This document shows, in pieces, positions 42,900-52,212 of a DNA stretch of 64,000 nucleotides. The stretch is from Algibacter amylolyticus (GTDB lineage: Bacteria > Bacteroidota > Bacteroidia > Flavobacteriales > Flavobacteriaceae), in assembly GCF_014202225.1 (NCBI RefSeq), contig NZ_JACHGE010000010.1, forward strand, positions 124,001 through 188,000. Reading direction: 5' to 3'. Below the pieces are notes generated by a model. The model was not told the origin of the DNA. It made no database searches and was given only the letters and a program-made list of their open reading frames with translations. Position numbers and translations under genes: made by a program. Position 1 is the first letter of the stretch. Every line of letters starts with the position of its first letter.

Positions 42900-44126
42900 T
42901 TATGCTGTTTTAACTTTTACACGTTTCATTCTTTTCTTCACGTTACCTTGTACCACGTAGTGATCGATAGTTGGTGCAAACACATTCATTAATAGAATGG
43001 CTAACATAACACCTTCTGGATACGCTGGGTTGAATACACGAATCATAATAGAAATAAATCCTACCAAGAAACCGTAAATCCATTTTCCTTTGTTTGTTTG
43101 CGAAGCCGTTACAGGATCGGTAGCCATAAACACGGTACCAAAAGCAAAACCACCAATTATTAAGTGTTCCCAAAAAGGAGCGCTCATTAATCCGTAAAAA
43201 TTACTGCTTTCTGTTATCCATCCTGAAGCTACCACTTGATTAAAGATTAATCCCATTACAATAGCACCAATTACAGATGATAACATGATTCTCCAGCTTC
43301 CTATTTTAGCAAATACTAGAAATAAACCACCAAGTATAATAAGTAAGGTAGATGTTTCTCCTACAGAACCAGGAATAAATCCTAAGAACATATCGGCAGT
43401 AGAGTAAGCCACTTCTTTACTTTGAGCTAAAGCCCCTAAAATAGTTTCTCCAGAAATAGCATCTAGGTTTTGACCCGCAGCAATAGCTTGATCTCTTTCA
43501 ACCGCACCATGTACCCAAACTTTATCACCACTCATCCAAGTTGGATAAGCAAAGAATAAAAAGGCTCTAATGGTTAAAGCTGGATTAAGAATATTCATTC
43601 CTGTACCTCCAAAAACTTCTTTACCAATAACAACACCAAATACAACTGCAACTGCTAACATCCATAAAGGAATATCAATTGGTACAATAAGAGGCACTAA
43701 CATTCCTGTTACTAAATACCCTTCTTCTACTTCGTGTTTATTAATAATTGCGAAAATAAATTCGATAAGTAAACCAACACCATATGATACAATTACTAAT
43801 GGAATGATTTTCCAGAAACCAACCATAAAATTATCTAGTGTCCAAAACTCTGCACTAAAAAGACCTCCTGTTACAGATTGAATTTCGCCCAAAGCTAAGT
43901 GATGCTGATATCCTGCATTAAACATACCAAATAATAAACATGGCACCATAGCCATAATTACCGTGTTCATGGTACGCTTTAAATCGTCGGCTGCCTTAAT
44001 ATGAGTACCATTATGTGTGGTCTCGTTTGGCAAGTATAGAAACGTATGAAGCGCATTAAAGGCAGGAGCCATTTTTTTACTTCTATACTTTCTTTTTAAT
44101 ATGTGTAATTTATTTTTTAAACTCAT
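42900..44126 (-). CDS. nqrB: Na+-translocating NADH:quinone reductase subunit B
   Basis: The largest membrane subunit, about ten helices, carrying covalent FMN and riboflavin, with the quinone site next to NqrA. Conserved stretches are GKEVFGGTGMNILNPALT and the C-terminal YPEGVMLAILLMNVFAP. The flavinylation motif at the expected place is DAISGETIL with Thr228, so SGAT reads SGET. Its start codon overlaps the nqrA stop. 408 residues, as expected. Confidence 0.96.
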   Translation of the reverse strand: MSLKNKLHILKRKYRSKKMAPAFNALHTFLYLPNETTHNGTHIKAADDLKRTMNTVIMAMVPCLLFGMFNAGYQHHLALGEIQSVTGGLFSAEFWTLDNFMVGFWKIIPLVIVSYGVGLLIEFIFAIINKHEVEEGYLVTGMLVPLIVPIDIPLWMLAVAVVFGVVIGKEVFGGTGMNILNPALTIRAFLFFAYPTWMSGDKVWVHGAVERDQAIAAGQNLDAISGETILGALAQSKEVAYSTADMFLGFIPGSVGETSTLLIILGGLFLVFAKIGSWRIMLSSVIGAIVMGLIFNQVVASGWITESSNFYGLMSAPFWEHLIIGGFAFGTVFMATDPVTASQTNKGKWIYGFLVGFISIMIRVFNPAYPEGVMLAILLMNVFAPTIDHYVVQGNVKKRMKRVKVKTA

Positions 44127-45481
44127 TACCCTATTTCTTTAATCATTAAGTCTAAACCTTCTCGTATAATTTTTTGATGTGGTTGTTTAGACACACATAC
44201 AAACTCAGTTAAAGCAAAATCTTCAGGCGCTACTTCGTACATTCCTAAAGCTTCCATTTCGTCTAAATCTTGATACATACAAGCCTTTAATATTTGCATA
44301 GGGAAGATATCCAAAGGAAAAACCTCTTCGTAAGTTCCTGTAGTTACAAACGCTCTATGCTCACCATTTGTATTGGTGTTTAGGTCGTACTTTTTCTTTG
44401 GGTTTAACCAAGAAAACGTTAATGCTCTAGAGGTAGACACTTTATTAAATACTGGCTTATTCCATCCAAATAACTCATAATCATCGCCTTCAGGAATTAC
44501 AGAAACCACGTTGCTGTAAAAATCTAAACTTCCATCAGGACGAATTTGTTTTCCTGTTAAAACATTACCAGAAATAATACGATCGTTACCTCCTTTAGAT
44601 ACGCCTTTATCGTAAATTAAAGTTGCAATTTCGCTACCAGCAATTGTTTTAAAGTATCTTGGTTTCTCTACTGAAGACCCTACTAAAGCTACAATACGCT
44701 CAGCATTAAATTTTCCAGTTAAAAGCAACTCTCCTATAACAACAAGGTCTTGAGCGTTAACCGTCCAAACTACTTCTCCTTTATTAACAGGATCTACTTT
44801 ATTAATTAGAGTACCAACATTACCAGATGGGTGTGGTCCAGAAACCTTATGTAAAGTTATACCGTTTAATCCTGCTAGTGGCGAATTTGCATTCTTACCA
44901 ACAGACACGTGTACTTTACCTTCGGTTAACTTTCCTAAAGCAGAAACAGCAGCTTGCAATTCGGCTTCTTTACCCTTTAAGGTAAAGTCCAAATCGGCAG
45001 CTAATGGTGCACTTGCATACCCCGAAATAAATATCGCTTTTGGCGATGATGCAGGGTTAGCAATAACATCATACGGTCTTTGCTTTACAAATGGCCAACA
45101 GCCAGCAGCAAGCAAATGTGCCTTAACAGCTTCCGGTTTTGCGGCATCCACGTTAAACACTCCGAAGTCCTCAAAAGCTTGAGCTTTATCGGCTTGAATC
45201 TTAATGGCATCGATACGCCTTTTTGGTCCACGAACCACCTCAACTATTTTACCTGAAACTGGCGATAAAAATTTTATTGCTTCTTCAGATTTATCGAAAA
45301 ACAAGACACCTCCAGCCTTAACTGTAGTCCCTTCTTTTGCAACAAGTTTTGGTATTACGCCGTGAAAATCTTCTGGCCTTATGGTGCAGTAGTTACTAAT
45401 AACTGCCTGTTCAACAGTTTTTTCAGCTTCACCAACAAGTTTAATGTCCAGACCTTTTTTGATACGAATGTCGTTTGACAT
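44126..45481 (-). CDS. nqrA: Na+-translocating NADH:quinone reductase subunit A
   Basis: The peripheral subunit that contacts NqrB at the quinone site; it has no redox cofactor. The IKKGLDIKLVGEAE opening, RPEDFHGVIPKLVAKEGTTVKAGGVLFFDK and FPLDIFPMQILKACMYQDLDEMEALGMYE are diagnostic. 451 residues, normal. It is the first gene of the operon, preceded by a -7 box. Confidence 0.97.
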   Translation of the reverse strand: MSNDIRIKKGLDIKLVGEAEKTVEQAVISNYCTIRPEDFHGVIPKLVAKEGTTVKAGGVLFFDKSEEAIKFLSPVSGKIVEVVRGPKRRIDAIKIQADKAQAFEDFGVFNVDAAKPEAVKAHLLAAGCWPFVKQRPYDVIANPASSPKAIFISGYASAPLAADLDFTLKGKEAELQAAVSALGKLTEGKVHVSVGKNANSPLAGLNGITLHKVSGPHPSGNVGTLINKVDPVNKGEVVWTVNAQDLVVIGELLLTGKFNAERIVALVGSSVEKPRYFKTIAGSEIATLIYDKGVSKGGNDRIISGNVLTGKQIRPDGSLDFYSNVVSVIPEGDDYELFGWNKPVFNKVSTSRALTFSWLNPKKKYDLNTNTNGEHRAFVTTGTYEEVFPLDIFPMQILKACMYQDLDEMEALGMYEVAPEDFALTEFVCVSKQPHQKIIREGLDLMIKEIG

Positions 45482-45518
45482 ATTTATTTTATTGAAATTA
45501 GTTGTCTAAAAATCGGTG

Positions 45519-45526
45519 CAAAAATA
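45519..45526 (-). promoter_or_regulatory. Bacteroidota -7 box (TATTTTTG) for the nqr operon
   Basis: A perfect TAnnTTTG on the minus strand, 37 bp before the nqrA ATG. No clear -33 TTG was found at the ideal distance. Confidence 0.5.
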
Positions 45527-45642
45527 CGAATAAATAGCGAATTTGATAAGCAAATTAAGTCTTGAATGTTATTTATATTTATTCTAAATAAAAGATTTAT
45601 CTTAGGCACAAAATTTGCTTATATTTACACAAAACACGCAGA

Positions 45643-46893
45643 ATGTCTTTCAAGTTTACCTTATTACTCCTTTGTTTTATTACTGCTGGATCACTTTACA
45701 GTCAAGTAGAAGAAGTGAATCCTCCAGAGCACATAAAGTCTATTACTTTTAAAAGTAGCAGTAGCGATTTGGGCGAACTTCCTGTAATCGAACTAGGAAA
45801 CACCTTTTATTTAGAGTTTGATGCCTTGGTAGACGACGAACCCGATTTTTACTATAAAATTGAACATTTTGATTACAACTGGAAACGCTCTGTCCTTATT
45901 AAATCTGAATTCATGCTCGGTTTCGATAATTTTAGAATTCAAGATTACACCAACTCGTTTAATACCTTTCAAATGTATTCGCATTACAAGTTGTCCATTC
46001 CTAACGAGCAAACCAAACAACTAAAAGTTTCGGGTAACTACATGATTTCAATTTACGACTCTTATAATGAGTTGGTATTTTCAAGAAAATTCATGATTTA
46101 TGAAAATATGGTTACACCAGGAATAGCCATTAAAAGATCTAGAGATATTAGCAATATAGAAACCACACAAACCGTAGATATTGAGATTGCTACAGGACCA
46201 CAGGTTAATAACCCACAGCAAACAGTAAAAGCTTTAATTATTCAAAACAGCAATTTAAACACAGTTATTTCAAACCTAAAACCGCAATACACTTTGGGCA
46301 ACACCTTAATATATCGTTACACTAAGGAAACTGCTTTTCCAGGAGGAAACGAATATTTATTTGTAGAAACTAAAGATGTTAGAGCCGCCACAAACCGCAT
46401 ACAATCCATAGCACTAGAAGACCTTTACCAGTCCTATTTATTTACCGATGTTGCAAGGGCCGATGTACCGTACACCTACAACCCAGACATTAATGGTAAA
46501 TTTAAAATTGTCGCTATAGACAAGGACGATGTTTCCATAGAGGCCGATTACCTCGACTTACATTTTACTTTACAGTACCCAGAAATGTATAATGGCGAGC
46601 ACATTTACATTTATGGTAATTACAACAATTACGCGCTAGATGAAACTAATAAAATGACTTTTGACCCTGATAGAGAAATCTATAAAAAATCCATGAGACT
46701 AAAACAAGGTTTTTATAACTATAAATATGTAGTAGTAAATAAAGACGGTACTTTAAATGAAGGTGCCATAAGTGGCAACTTTTGGCAAACCGAAAACAGC
46801 TATAAAGTTTTGGTTTATTACAGAAATTTAGGTGCCCGTTACGATCGTATTATAGGTTATAACGAGGTATCATCGACCAACATAACCAACTAA
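45643..46893 (+). CDS. T9SS Plug protein (DUF5103 family)
   Basis: The DUF5103 protein is the Plug that closes the lateral or periplasmic opening of the giant SprA translocon of the type IX secretion system. The 416-residue protein has a signal peptide (ending YSQ), a beta-rich body with WKRSVLIKSEFMLGFDNFRI near residue 85, and a C-terminal starch-binding-like fold with YIYGNYNNYALDETNKM and GFYNYKYVVVNKDG. It is expected in the periplasm at the outer membrane. It is divergent from nqrA. This is the only T9SS component gene found here. Confidence 0.92.
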   Translation: MSFKFTLLLLCFITAGSLYSQVEEVNPPEHIKSITFKSSSSDLGELPVIELGNTFYLEFDALVDDEPDFYYKIEHFDYNWKRSVLIKSEFMLGFDNFRIQDYTNSFNTFQMYSHYKLSIPNEQTKQLKVSGNYMISIYDSYNELVFSRKFMIYENMVTPGIAIKRSRDISNIETTQTVDIEIATGPQVNNPQQTVKALIIQNSNLNTVISNLKPQYTLGNTLIYRYTKETAFPGGNEYLFVETKDVRAATNRIQSIALEDLYQSYLFTDVARADVPYTYNPDINGKFKIVAIDKDDVSIEADYLDLHFTLQYPEMYNGEHIYIYGNYNNYALDETNKMTFDPDREIYKKSMRLKQGFYNYKYVVVNKDGTLNEGAISGNFWQTENSYKVLVYYRNLGARYDRIIGYNEVSSTNITN

Positions 46894-46912
46894 ATCGCAT
46901 AAAACACGCAAA

Positions 46913-46966
46913 ATGCCGTTACTATTTTTAATAGCAATTGGTTATTTAACAAATTTTGATGTCTAA
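46913..46966 (+). CDS. Possible 17-codon hydrophobic micro-ORF
   Basis: Reads MPLLFLIAIGYLTNFDV and stop. It is preceded by AAAACACGCA, two bases, then ATG, the same ten bases at the same distance as before the Plug gene ATG at 45643. The repeat suggests a duplicated leader. Its expression is unknown. Confidence 0.25.
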   Translation: MPLLFLIAIGYLTNFDV

Positions 46967-47063
46967 AATTGCATTTCATCTAATTTTTACATCAAACTCA
47001 CTAAAATTTACATTAACCGCTTAATATTTATTATTTTAGCAACCGTTAACACTTTGCACACCA

Positions 47064-47450
47064 ATGGTTCAACAAGTTACAAAAGGAATAAAAATTTCGG
47101 TCGAGACCACTTTCGAAGGTTCATTTTATAAAAACTATAAAATACAATACGCCTTTGGATACACGATTACAATCGAAAACCAGAGTAAAGACTCTGTACA
47201 ACTTTATGCGCGCCATTGGGAAATTTTAGACGCATTAAACAACGTAGAGACTGTTTCTGGCGAAGGCGTTATTGGTAAAAAACCAGTGTTAAAACCAGGC
47301 GAATCGCACACCTACTCATCAGGATGTTTACTAACATCACCTTTTGGCGCTATGCAAGGTCATTACAGCATGGTAAACTTTACAACCACTCAAAAATTTA
47401 AAGTTACCATCCCAACATTTAAGTTAAGCGCACCTTTTGCTATAAACTAA
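47064..47450 (+). CDS. apaG: ApaG family protein (FN3-fold)
   Basis: A small beta-sandwich (128 residues). Family marks: GYTITIENQSKDSVQLYARHW in the first half and the GEGVIGKKPVLKPGESHTYSSGC loop with PFGAMQGHY. ApaG is tied to Co2+/Mg2+ resistance and Ap4A metabolism in E. coli, but its biochemical role is not settled. Stand-alone gene with no visible terminator; the D repeat begins 73 bp downstream. Confidence 0.95.
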   Translation: MVQQVTKGIKISVETTFEGSFYKNYKIQYAFGYTITIENQSKDSVQLYARHWEILDALNNVETVSGEGVIGKKPVLKPGESHTYSSGCLLTSPFGAMQGHYSMVNFTTTQKFKVTIPTFKLSAPFAIN

Positions 47451-47523
47451 AAAAGTATTGCAAATCACACTTTTGTGTAGTGTAGCAATCTCCAAAAAGA
47501 TCCATATTTACAGCACTATATTA

Positions 47524-47677
47524 TTTGGGCGTTACCACAAGGGTCGGGCTTTCCGCTATATCTTTTTTTTAAGGTTAAAGCGAGGAGTGAGTCACATTGC
47601 TAACTATTTAATATTTAGTTGAAAGCTAACTAATTTTCTTAGTTTAAAAAAAAGGATGCCGCTTCAATCCCTAACGC
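47524..47677 (+). repeat. Dispersed intergenic repeat, copy D (long form)
   Basis: It starts TTTGGGCGTTACC, continues GGGTCGGGCTTTCCGCTATATCTTTTTTT. After an 80-bp unrelated spacer come AAAAAAAAAGGATGCCGCTTC and AATCCCTAACGCG. Outer arms match copy B; ATCTTTTTT and AAAAAAGGAT are near-complementary and could pair. The element fills most of the gap between apaG and the DUF6695-like gene. Confidence 0.82.
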
Positions 47678-47714
47678 GATAGTAACAAGAATAACAATAT
47701 TGAATAGGAATTAG

Positions 47715-48722
47715 TTAAACCTTCCGATTAAACCTAAAAACAACATCACGCTGTTTCACTTGAAAAAATTTACAATTTGAATAATGAATAAATTCGTAGT
47801 CTAAATTAACATCAAACGTATCATCTTCAACAATAAAAACAGCATCACAATCTATGTTGCCATATGGCGAAATTCGCCTAAATCGATATTCACTTTTAGT
47901 TCCTAAATCATGTAATTCAAACCAAGCGCCAGCAGCAATACCAGACAACCATTGCGCCTTATCATGTAAACCATCAATATATTTTACCTCTTGCGTTCCT
48001 ATCAAATTAACTTTATGATCTTTAAGTTTATCTAAAAAACACCGAATGTTTTCACTTTTTTGAGTGCCTTTAAATGCTGAAATCTCGCCAGTTTCAGAAA
48101 CCTCGTAAGGAGACGCTTCCGTATCAGCAAGCAATACATTACCCACTGTACTTGGTGTAAACCATTTCGATTTTTCAAGACGCTTCTTAATTTGAGTATC
48201 GGTTACCGAAGCTATTAAAGTATCTGTTACAAAACGGGCACAATTACAGGCATCTTTTATAAATGCGGCATACCGTATAAAATACTTATTTTGCATTTTA
48301 GTTATATGTGCTCTCGCCTTTTTATAATTAACAGCACCACAAACCGAAGCCACCAACTTACCATCACCATGGGTAAGTTTAGGATGCGTTGCTAAAAACC
48401 CTAAAATAGCATCTAAGTTTTTTATTTGGCCATCCCTTTGGCTATCAGGATCAATATCGGCCTGTATTGGAAAGTGCAACTCGTTATCGGTATCGCTACC
48501 ACGAACTCTACCATTAGGTTCTGGCGTAATATAACGACCAAAATCATGATATTCTAAAACACCTGTATCCTTATTAATTAAAACCAATGCGGCATGACCT
48601 GCACGTAGATAATTGGTTTTACCAACCCCAACATATTTTAAAAATGGAGAAAACCATTCTTCAGAAACCATAACAATAGTATCCGGATAAGCCAATGTTA
48701 AAATAATACCTGTATTATCCAT
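47715..48722 (-). CDS. Uncharacterised protein (DUF6695-like), coupled to an NRDE protein
   Basis: 335 residues from the preferred ATG (MDNTG). It has no signal peptide. Segments KTNYLRAGHAALVLINKDTG, EYHDFGRYITPEPNGRVRGSD and DACNCARFVTDTLI suggest a Cys/His hydrolase of papain-like or NlpC/P60-like type with Cys in CNCARF and His in RAGHAALV. I associate this with DUF6695 but have not verified it. The ATG overlaps the end of the NRDE gene by 8 bp in the arrangement ATGGATAA, so the pair is translationally coupled. Confidence 0.82.
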   Translation of the reverse strand: MDNTGIILTLAYPDTIVMVSEEWFSPFLKYVGVGKTNYLRAGHAALVLINKDTGVLEYHDFGRYITPEPNGRVRGSDTDNELHFPIQADIDPDSQRDGQIKNLDAILGFLATHPKLTHGDGKLVASVCGAVNYKKARAHITKMQNKYFIRYAAFIKDACNCARFVTDTLIASVTDTQIKKRLEKSKWFTPSTVGNVLLADTEASPYEVSETGEISAFKGTQKSENIRCFLDKLKDHKVNLIGTQEVKYIDGLHDKAQWLSGIAAGAWFELHDLGTKSEYRFRRISPYGNIDCDAVFIVEDDTFDVNLDYEFIHYSNCKFFQVKQRDVVFRFNRKV

Positions 48723-49428
48723 TAACAACTTCGGGTAGATTGAAGGTTTTTGTAGCTACTTTATTGTTCTCAAGACTTTCATAACGCATACCAACACTAT
48801 TGCCTTGTTTGTTTACTTGTGTAATACTTGTGGTTTTTACAAAACCACGATCCATAACTACACCGTAATCTAAATTGTTTTCATCTTTTTTACTGTGGAA
48901 TGCTAACATTACCTCTGCATTAAAGGCTTCAAGGTGTTCAAACCAAATTTGGCGTTCCTTTTGCATCCCTTCAGAATATAAGGTTGAAGACGACCAAATT
49001 CTCGACTCTAAAGGCAATGCTACAAAGTGTTTGTATTTACCATCCCAAACCAATTCGTAGAATTTTAAACCCGAATTCCAATCTGCAATAACCATTGTAA
49101 AAGGTTCTATATCCTCAAGATTATAAGCTTCAACGGTTGGCACAATAGTTTCACAAACCATAAAATCGTTAGCTACAATACCTCTACTTTTTCTGTAGCT
49201 AGCTTTCCTTTCGTGTTTTTTAAAACCACCATTAAGTACGCACACTACCCGATTATTTTCACTAACACCTATCCATGTGCCTCCTTTTATATCTTTTGGG
49301 AATAACAAGGTCTTTCCTTTAACGGTATAAAACTCTGGCACTAAGGATAATCTATCTGGCGCTTCGTCTCGATTAGAGGTTAACACAAAATCATTATTTC
49401 CTATTGGTAGTATTGTAACTGTACACAT
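48715..49428 (-). CDS. NRDE family (TANGO2-like) protein
   Basis: NRDE proteins look like Ntn-type hydrolases. The start giving MCTVTILP places the conserved Cys2 right after Met, and the family name motif reads LTSNRDEAPDRL at residues 17-28. WIGVSENNRVVCVLNGG and the ESRIWSSSTLYSEGMQKERQIWF stretch are also conserved. The longer upstream start would add 21 residues before the Cys and is rejected. In eukaryotes the homolog TANGO2 is linked to heme and lipid handling; the bacterial role is uncertain. Coupled to the following gene. Confidence 0.9.
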   Translation of the reverse strand: MCTVTILPIGNNDFVLTSNRDEAPDRLSLVPEFYTVKGKTLLFPKDIKGGTWIGVSENNRVVCVLNGGFKKHERKASYRKSRGIVANDFMVCETIVPTVEAYNLEDIEPFTMVIADWNSGLKFYELVWDGKYKHFVALPLESRIWSSSTLYSEGMQKERQIWFEHLEAFNAEVMLAFHSKKDENNLDYGVVMDRGFVKTTSITQVNKQGNSVGMRYESLENNKVATKTFNLPEVVNG

Positions 49429-49530
49429 ATAAAAACATAGTCTTAAAACACTTTGGCAACTTACAAAATATAAATAAAATTTAACTTGCATTTAAGAAGG
49501 CTTCCTTTTAATTTATCATTTAATTATTCT

Positions 49531-49538
49531 TAAGTTTG
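49531..49538 (+). promoter_or_regulatory. Bacteroidota -7 box (TAAGTTTG) for pruA
   Basis: A perfect TAnnTTTG 42 bp before the pruA ATG in an 89-bp divergent gap. Confidence 0.55.
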
Positions 49539-49580
49539 TATCAGATTTACTGAAAATTCAATAACAAAAAATCAAATATC

Positions 49581-51209
49581 ATGGGAAAAGGCTTTTTTAA
49601 TGTGCCAGTTGCGGTTAACGAACCTGTAAAATCTTATGCTCCTGGATCGCCAGAGCGTGATGCAGTTCTAAAGACTTACAAGGCAATGTTTAATAGTAAA
49701 GTTGATGTGCCTTTATATATTAACGGTAAACATGTGGAGTCTGGAAACACCAGAACCATGTCGCCACCGCACGACCACAAGCATATTGTAGGTACGTACC
49801 ACATAGCAGAACAAAAGCATATTGACGATGCCATTTCTACCGCTTTAGAGGCTAGAAAATCGTGGTCGCTAATGCCTTGGGAACAACGCGCAGGAATCTT
49901 TTTAAAGGCTGCCGAATTAATTGCAGGACCTTACCGTGCTAAAATAAACGCAGCAACTATGATTGCGCAATCTAAAACCATACATCAAGCAGAAATAGAT
50001 GCTGCCTGTGAGTTAATAGATTTCTTGCGTTTTAATGTTCAGTTTATGACTGACATTTATATGGAACAACCAGAAAGCACAAGCGATGCTTGGAACAGAG
50101 TTGAATACCGTCCGTTAGAAGGTTTCACCTATGCAGTTACACCATTTAACTTTACTGCTATTGCCGGAAACTTACCAGCATGCATGGCACTAATGGGTAA
50201 TGTTGTAGTTTGGAAACCTAGTGACAGCCAAGTATATTCTGCTAAAGTTATTATGGATATTTTTGAAGAAGCAGGTGTGCCTCCAGGAGTAATAAACATT
50301 GTGTTTGGAGACCCCGTAATGATTACCAATACGGTTATGGCGAGTCCAGATTTTTCAGGATTACACTTTACGGGTTCTACATTTATATTTAAAGAGCTTT
50401 GGAAACAAATAGGAAACAATATACACAACTATAAAACCTACCCACGTATTGTTGGTGAAACTGGAGGGAAAGATTTTATTGTTGCCCATAAATCGGCCAA
50501 TGCAAAACAAGTAGCTACTGCAATTGTACGTGGAGCTTTCGAGTTTCAAGGTCAAAAATGTAGTGCGGCTTCAAGAGCTTATATTCCAAAAAGTTTATGG
50601 AACGCTGTTAAAGACTTCGTTATTGAAGATTTAAAGTCTTTAAAAATGGGATCGCCAGAAGATATGAGCAATTTTATTACTGCTGTTATCCATGAAGGTT
50701 CTTTTGATAAACTAGCAAAATATATTGATGGCGCTAAAGCCGATGCAGATGCCGAAATTATTGCTGGTGGTAATTATGATAAAAGCAAAGGATACTTTAT
50801 TGAACCTACCGTTATTCTTGCCAAAGACCCAAAATACACAACCATGTGTACCGAACTTTTTGGACCTGTAATTACCATTTATGTTTATGAAGATGACGCT
50901 TACGCGGAAACCTTAAAACTAGTAGATGAAACTAGTGAATACGCCTTAACAGGTGCCATTATTTCGAAAGACAGATATGCAGTTACACAGGCTACTGAAG
51001 CTTTACAAAATGCCGCAGGAAACTTTTATATTAACGATAAACCAACAGGTGCCGTTGTAGGACAACAACCGTTTGGCGGAGCCAGAGCGTCTGGAACCAA
51101 CGATAAAGCAGGTAGTGCACAAAACTTATTGCGTTGGGTATCGCCAAGAATGATAAAAGAAACTTTTGTTACACCAACGGATTACAGATATCCTTTTTTA
51201 GGTGAATAA
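49581..51209 (+). CDS. pruA: L-glutamate gamma-semialdehyde dehydrogenase
   Basis: Also called delta-1-pyrroline-5-carboxylate dehydrogenase; it oxidises glutamate semialdehyde to glutamate with NAD+, the second step of proline breakdown. At 542 residues it is the stand-alone form as in Bacteroidota and eukaryotes. The catalytic Cys327 lies in FQGQKCSAASRAY and the general base Glu293 in VGETGGKDF. PFNFTAIAGNLP and the GQQPFGGARASGTNDKAG tail are also diagnostic. No proline dehydrogenase gene is present. A terminator follows. Confidence 0.97.
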   Translation: MGKGFFNVPVAVNEPVKSYAPGSPERDAVLKTYKAMFNSKVDVPLYINGKHVESGNTRTMSPPHDHKHIVGTYHIAEQKHIDDAISTALEARKSWSLMPWEQRAGIFLKAAELIAGPYRAKINAATMIAQSKTIHQAEIDAACELIDFLRFNVQFMTDIYMEQPESTSDAWNRVEYRPLEGFTYAVTPFNFTAIAGNLPACMALMGNVVVWKPSDSQVYSAKVIMDIFEEAGVPPGVINIVFGDPVMITNTVMASPDFSGLHFTGSTFIFKELWKQIGNNIHNYKTYPRIVGETGGKDFIVAHKSANAKQVATAIVRGAFEFQGQKCSAASRAYIPKSLWNAVKDFVIEDLKSLKMGSPEDMSNFITAVIHEGSFDKLAKYIDGAKADADAEIIAGGNYDKSKGYFIEPTVILAKDPKYTTMCTELFGPVITIYVYEDDAYAETLKLVDETSEYALTGAIISKDRYAVTQATEALQNAAGNFYINDKPTGAVVGQQPFGGARASGTNDKAGSAQNLLRWVSPRMIKETFVTPTDYRYPFLGE

Positions 51210-51240
51210 AAACCTTAAAACAAGATATTTATAAATTTTA

Positions 51241-51275
51241 AAACCCTAAGCTTTGGCTTGGGGTTTTGTTTTTTG
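51241..51275 (+). terminator. Rho-independent terminator after pruA
   Basis: An eleven-position stem AAACCCTAAGC / GCTTGGGGTTT with one wobble, 4-nt loop, followed by a T-rich tail, 31 bp after the stop. Confidence 0.82.
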
Positions 51276-51408
51276 TACAAAAAAATAAATTATATTTACA
51301 GGATAACAACGATTAAAAAGCTGCTTTATTCTGAGTTGCTTTTGGGATATGAAACGGAGAAGTGATTTTGTAACGTGTTAGCCTTCATTAAGACCAACAT
51401 TTAGCCAA

Positions 51409-52176
51409 ATGATAAAATTTTTTAGAAAAATTAGACAAAGATTGCTAACTGAAAACAAATTCAGTAAATATCTACTTTATGCCGTTGGAGAAATTGTGCT
51501 TGTTGTTATTGGGATATTAATAGCCTTACAGATTAATAATAACAATAAATACAACGAACAAAGAAGTTTAGAGCAGGAATATCTATTGTCTCTAAAAGCA
51601 GAATTTGAAACAAACCTGAATAAAATAAATGCCTCTATTCAAGAAAATGAACAACGAATAGAATCACTCGATAATCTATCTACCCTATTTAACAAAAACG
51701 TCCTTGACACGATAAATAATCAGGCAATATCGCAAATGTTTGCCCCTGTTCTTGGTAGCCAATTAAGCTATTTACCTTCAACAGGAGTTTTAAATGACAT
51801 AATTAGCTCAGGTAAGCTTAATATCATTTTGAATAAAAGCTTAAGGCAAAATATGGCATCCTTTGAAAGTTCATTAGATTTTTTAAACATTCAGCTAAAT
51901 GAAGCAAATTTTTATGACGATAATTTACGCACTCTTTTATATAATAAGGGAAGTGTGCGAAACATTATAAGTGATATAGGATTTATGGATTTTGAAAACG
52001 AGTCGATTTCCGGAAAAGTAAATAACAAGCAGATGTTCAAATTAGTCGAATTTGAAAATTACCTGTTCGGTTATCAACTGTTGGCTAAAGCCACGAATGG
52101 ACCAAAGTTATTTGGTCGCATAAAAGCGGAAATAGAAACCATACTAAAGTTAATTGAGCTAGAACTGAAGAAATAA
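51409..52176 (+). CDS. DUF6090 family membrane-anchored protein
   Basis: 255 residues. The N-terminal IRQRLLTENKFSKYLLYAVGEIVLVVIGILIALQINN is the DUF6090 signature: a short basic stretch, a membrane helix and a long coiled coil. The remainder is an extracytoplasmic helical region. These genes are often found in variable parts of flavobacterial genomes, to my memory. The preceding 130 bp holds a TAACGTGTTAGCC sequence discussed with the next intergenic region. The function is unknown. Confidence 0.88.
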   Translation: MIKFFRKIRQRLLTENKFSKYLLYAVGEIVLVVIGILIALQINNNNKYNEQRSLEQEYLLSLKAEFETNLNKINASIQENEQRIESLDNLSTLFNKNVLDTINNQAISQMFAPVLGSQLSYLPSTGVLNDIISSGKLNIILNKSLRQNMASFESSLDFLNIQLNEANFYDDNLRTLLYNKGSVRNIISDIGFMDFENESISGKVNNKQMFKLVEFENYLFGYQLLAKATNGPKLFGRIKAEIETILKLIELELKK

Positions 52177-52212
52177 AGAAACCACAAAATGGTTTATAAT
52201 TAAAGGCTAATT

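Noticed and set aside
49429-49491. Longer N-terminus for the NRDE protein
   Set aside because: The conserved Cys2 after Met in MCTVTILP would be buried; the longer start adds a hydrophobic unconserved stretch.
51210-51408. IS remnant between pruA and the DUF6090 gene
   Set aside because: Only a terminator and an AT-rich promoter-like stretch are visible; no inverted terminal repeats or transposase fragment.
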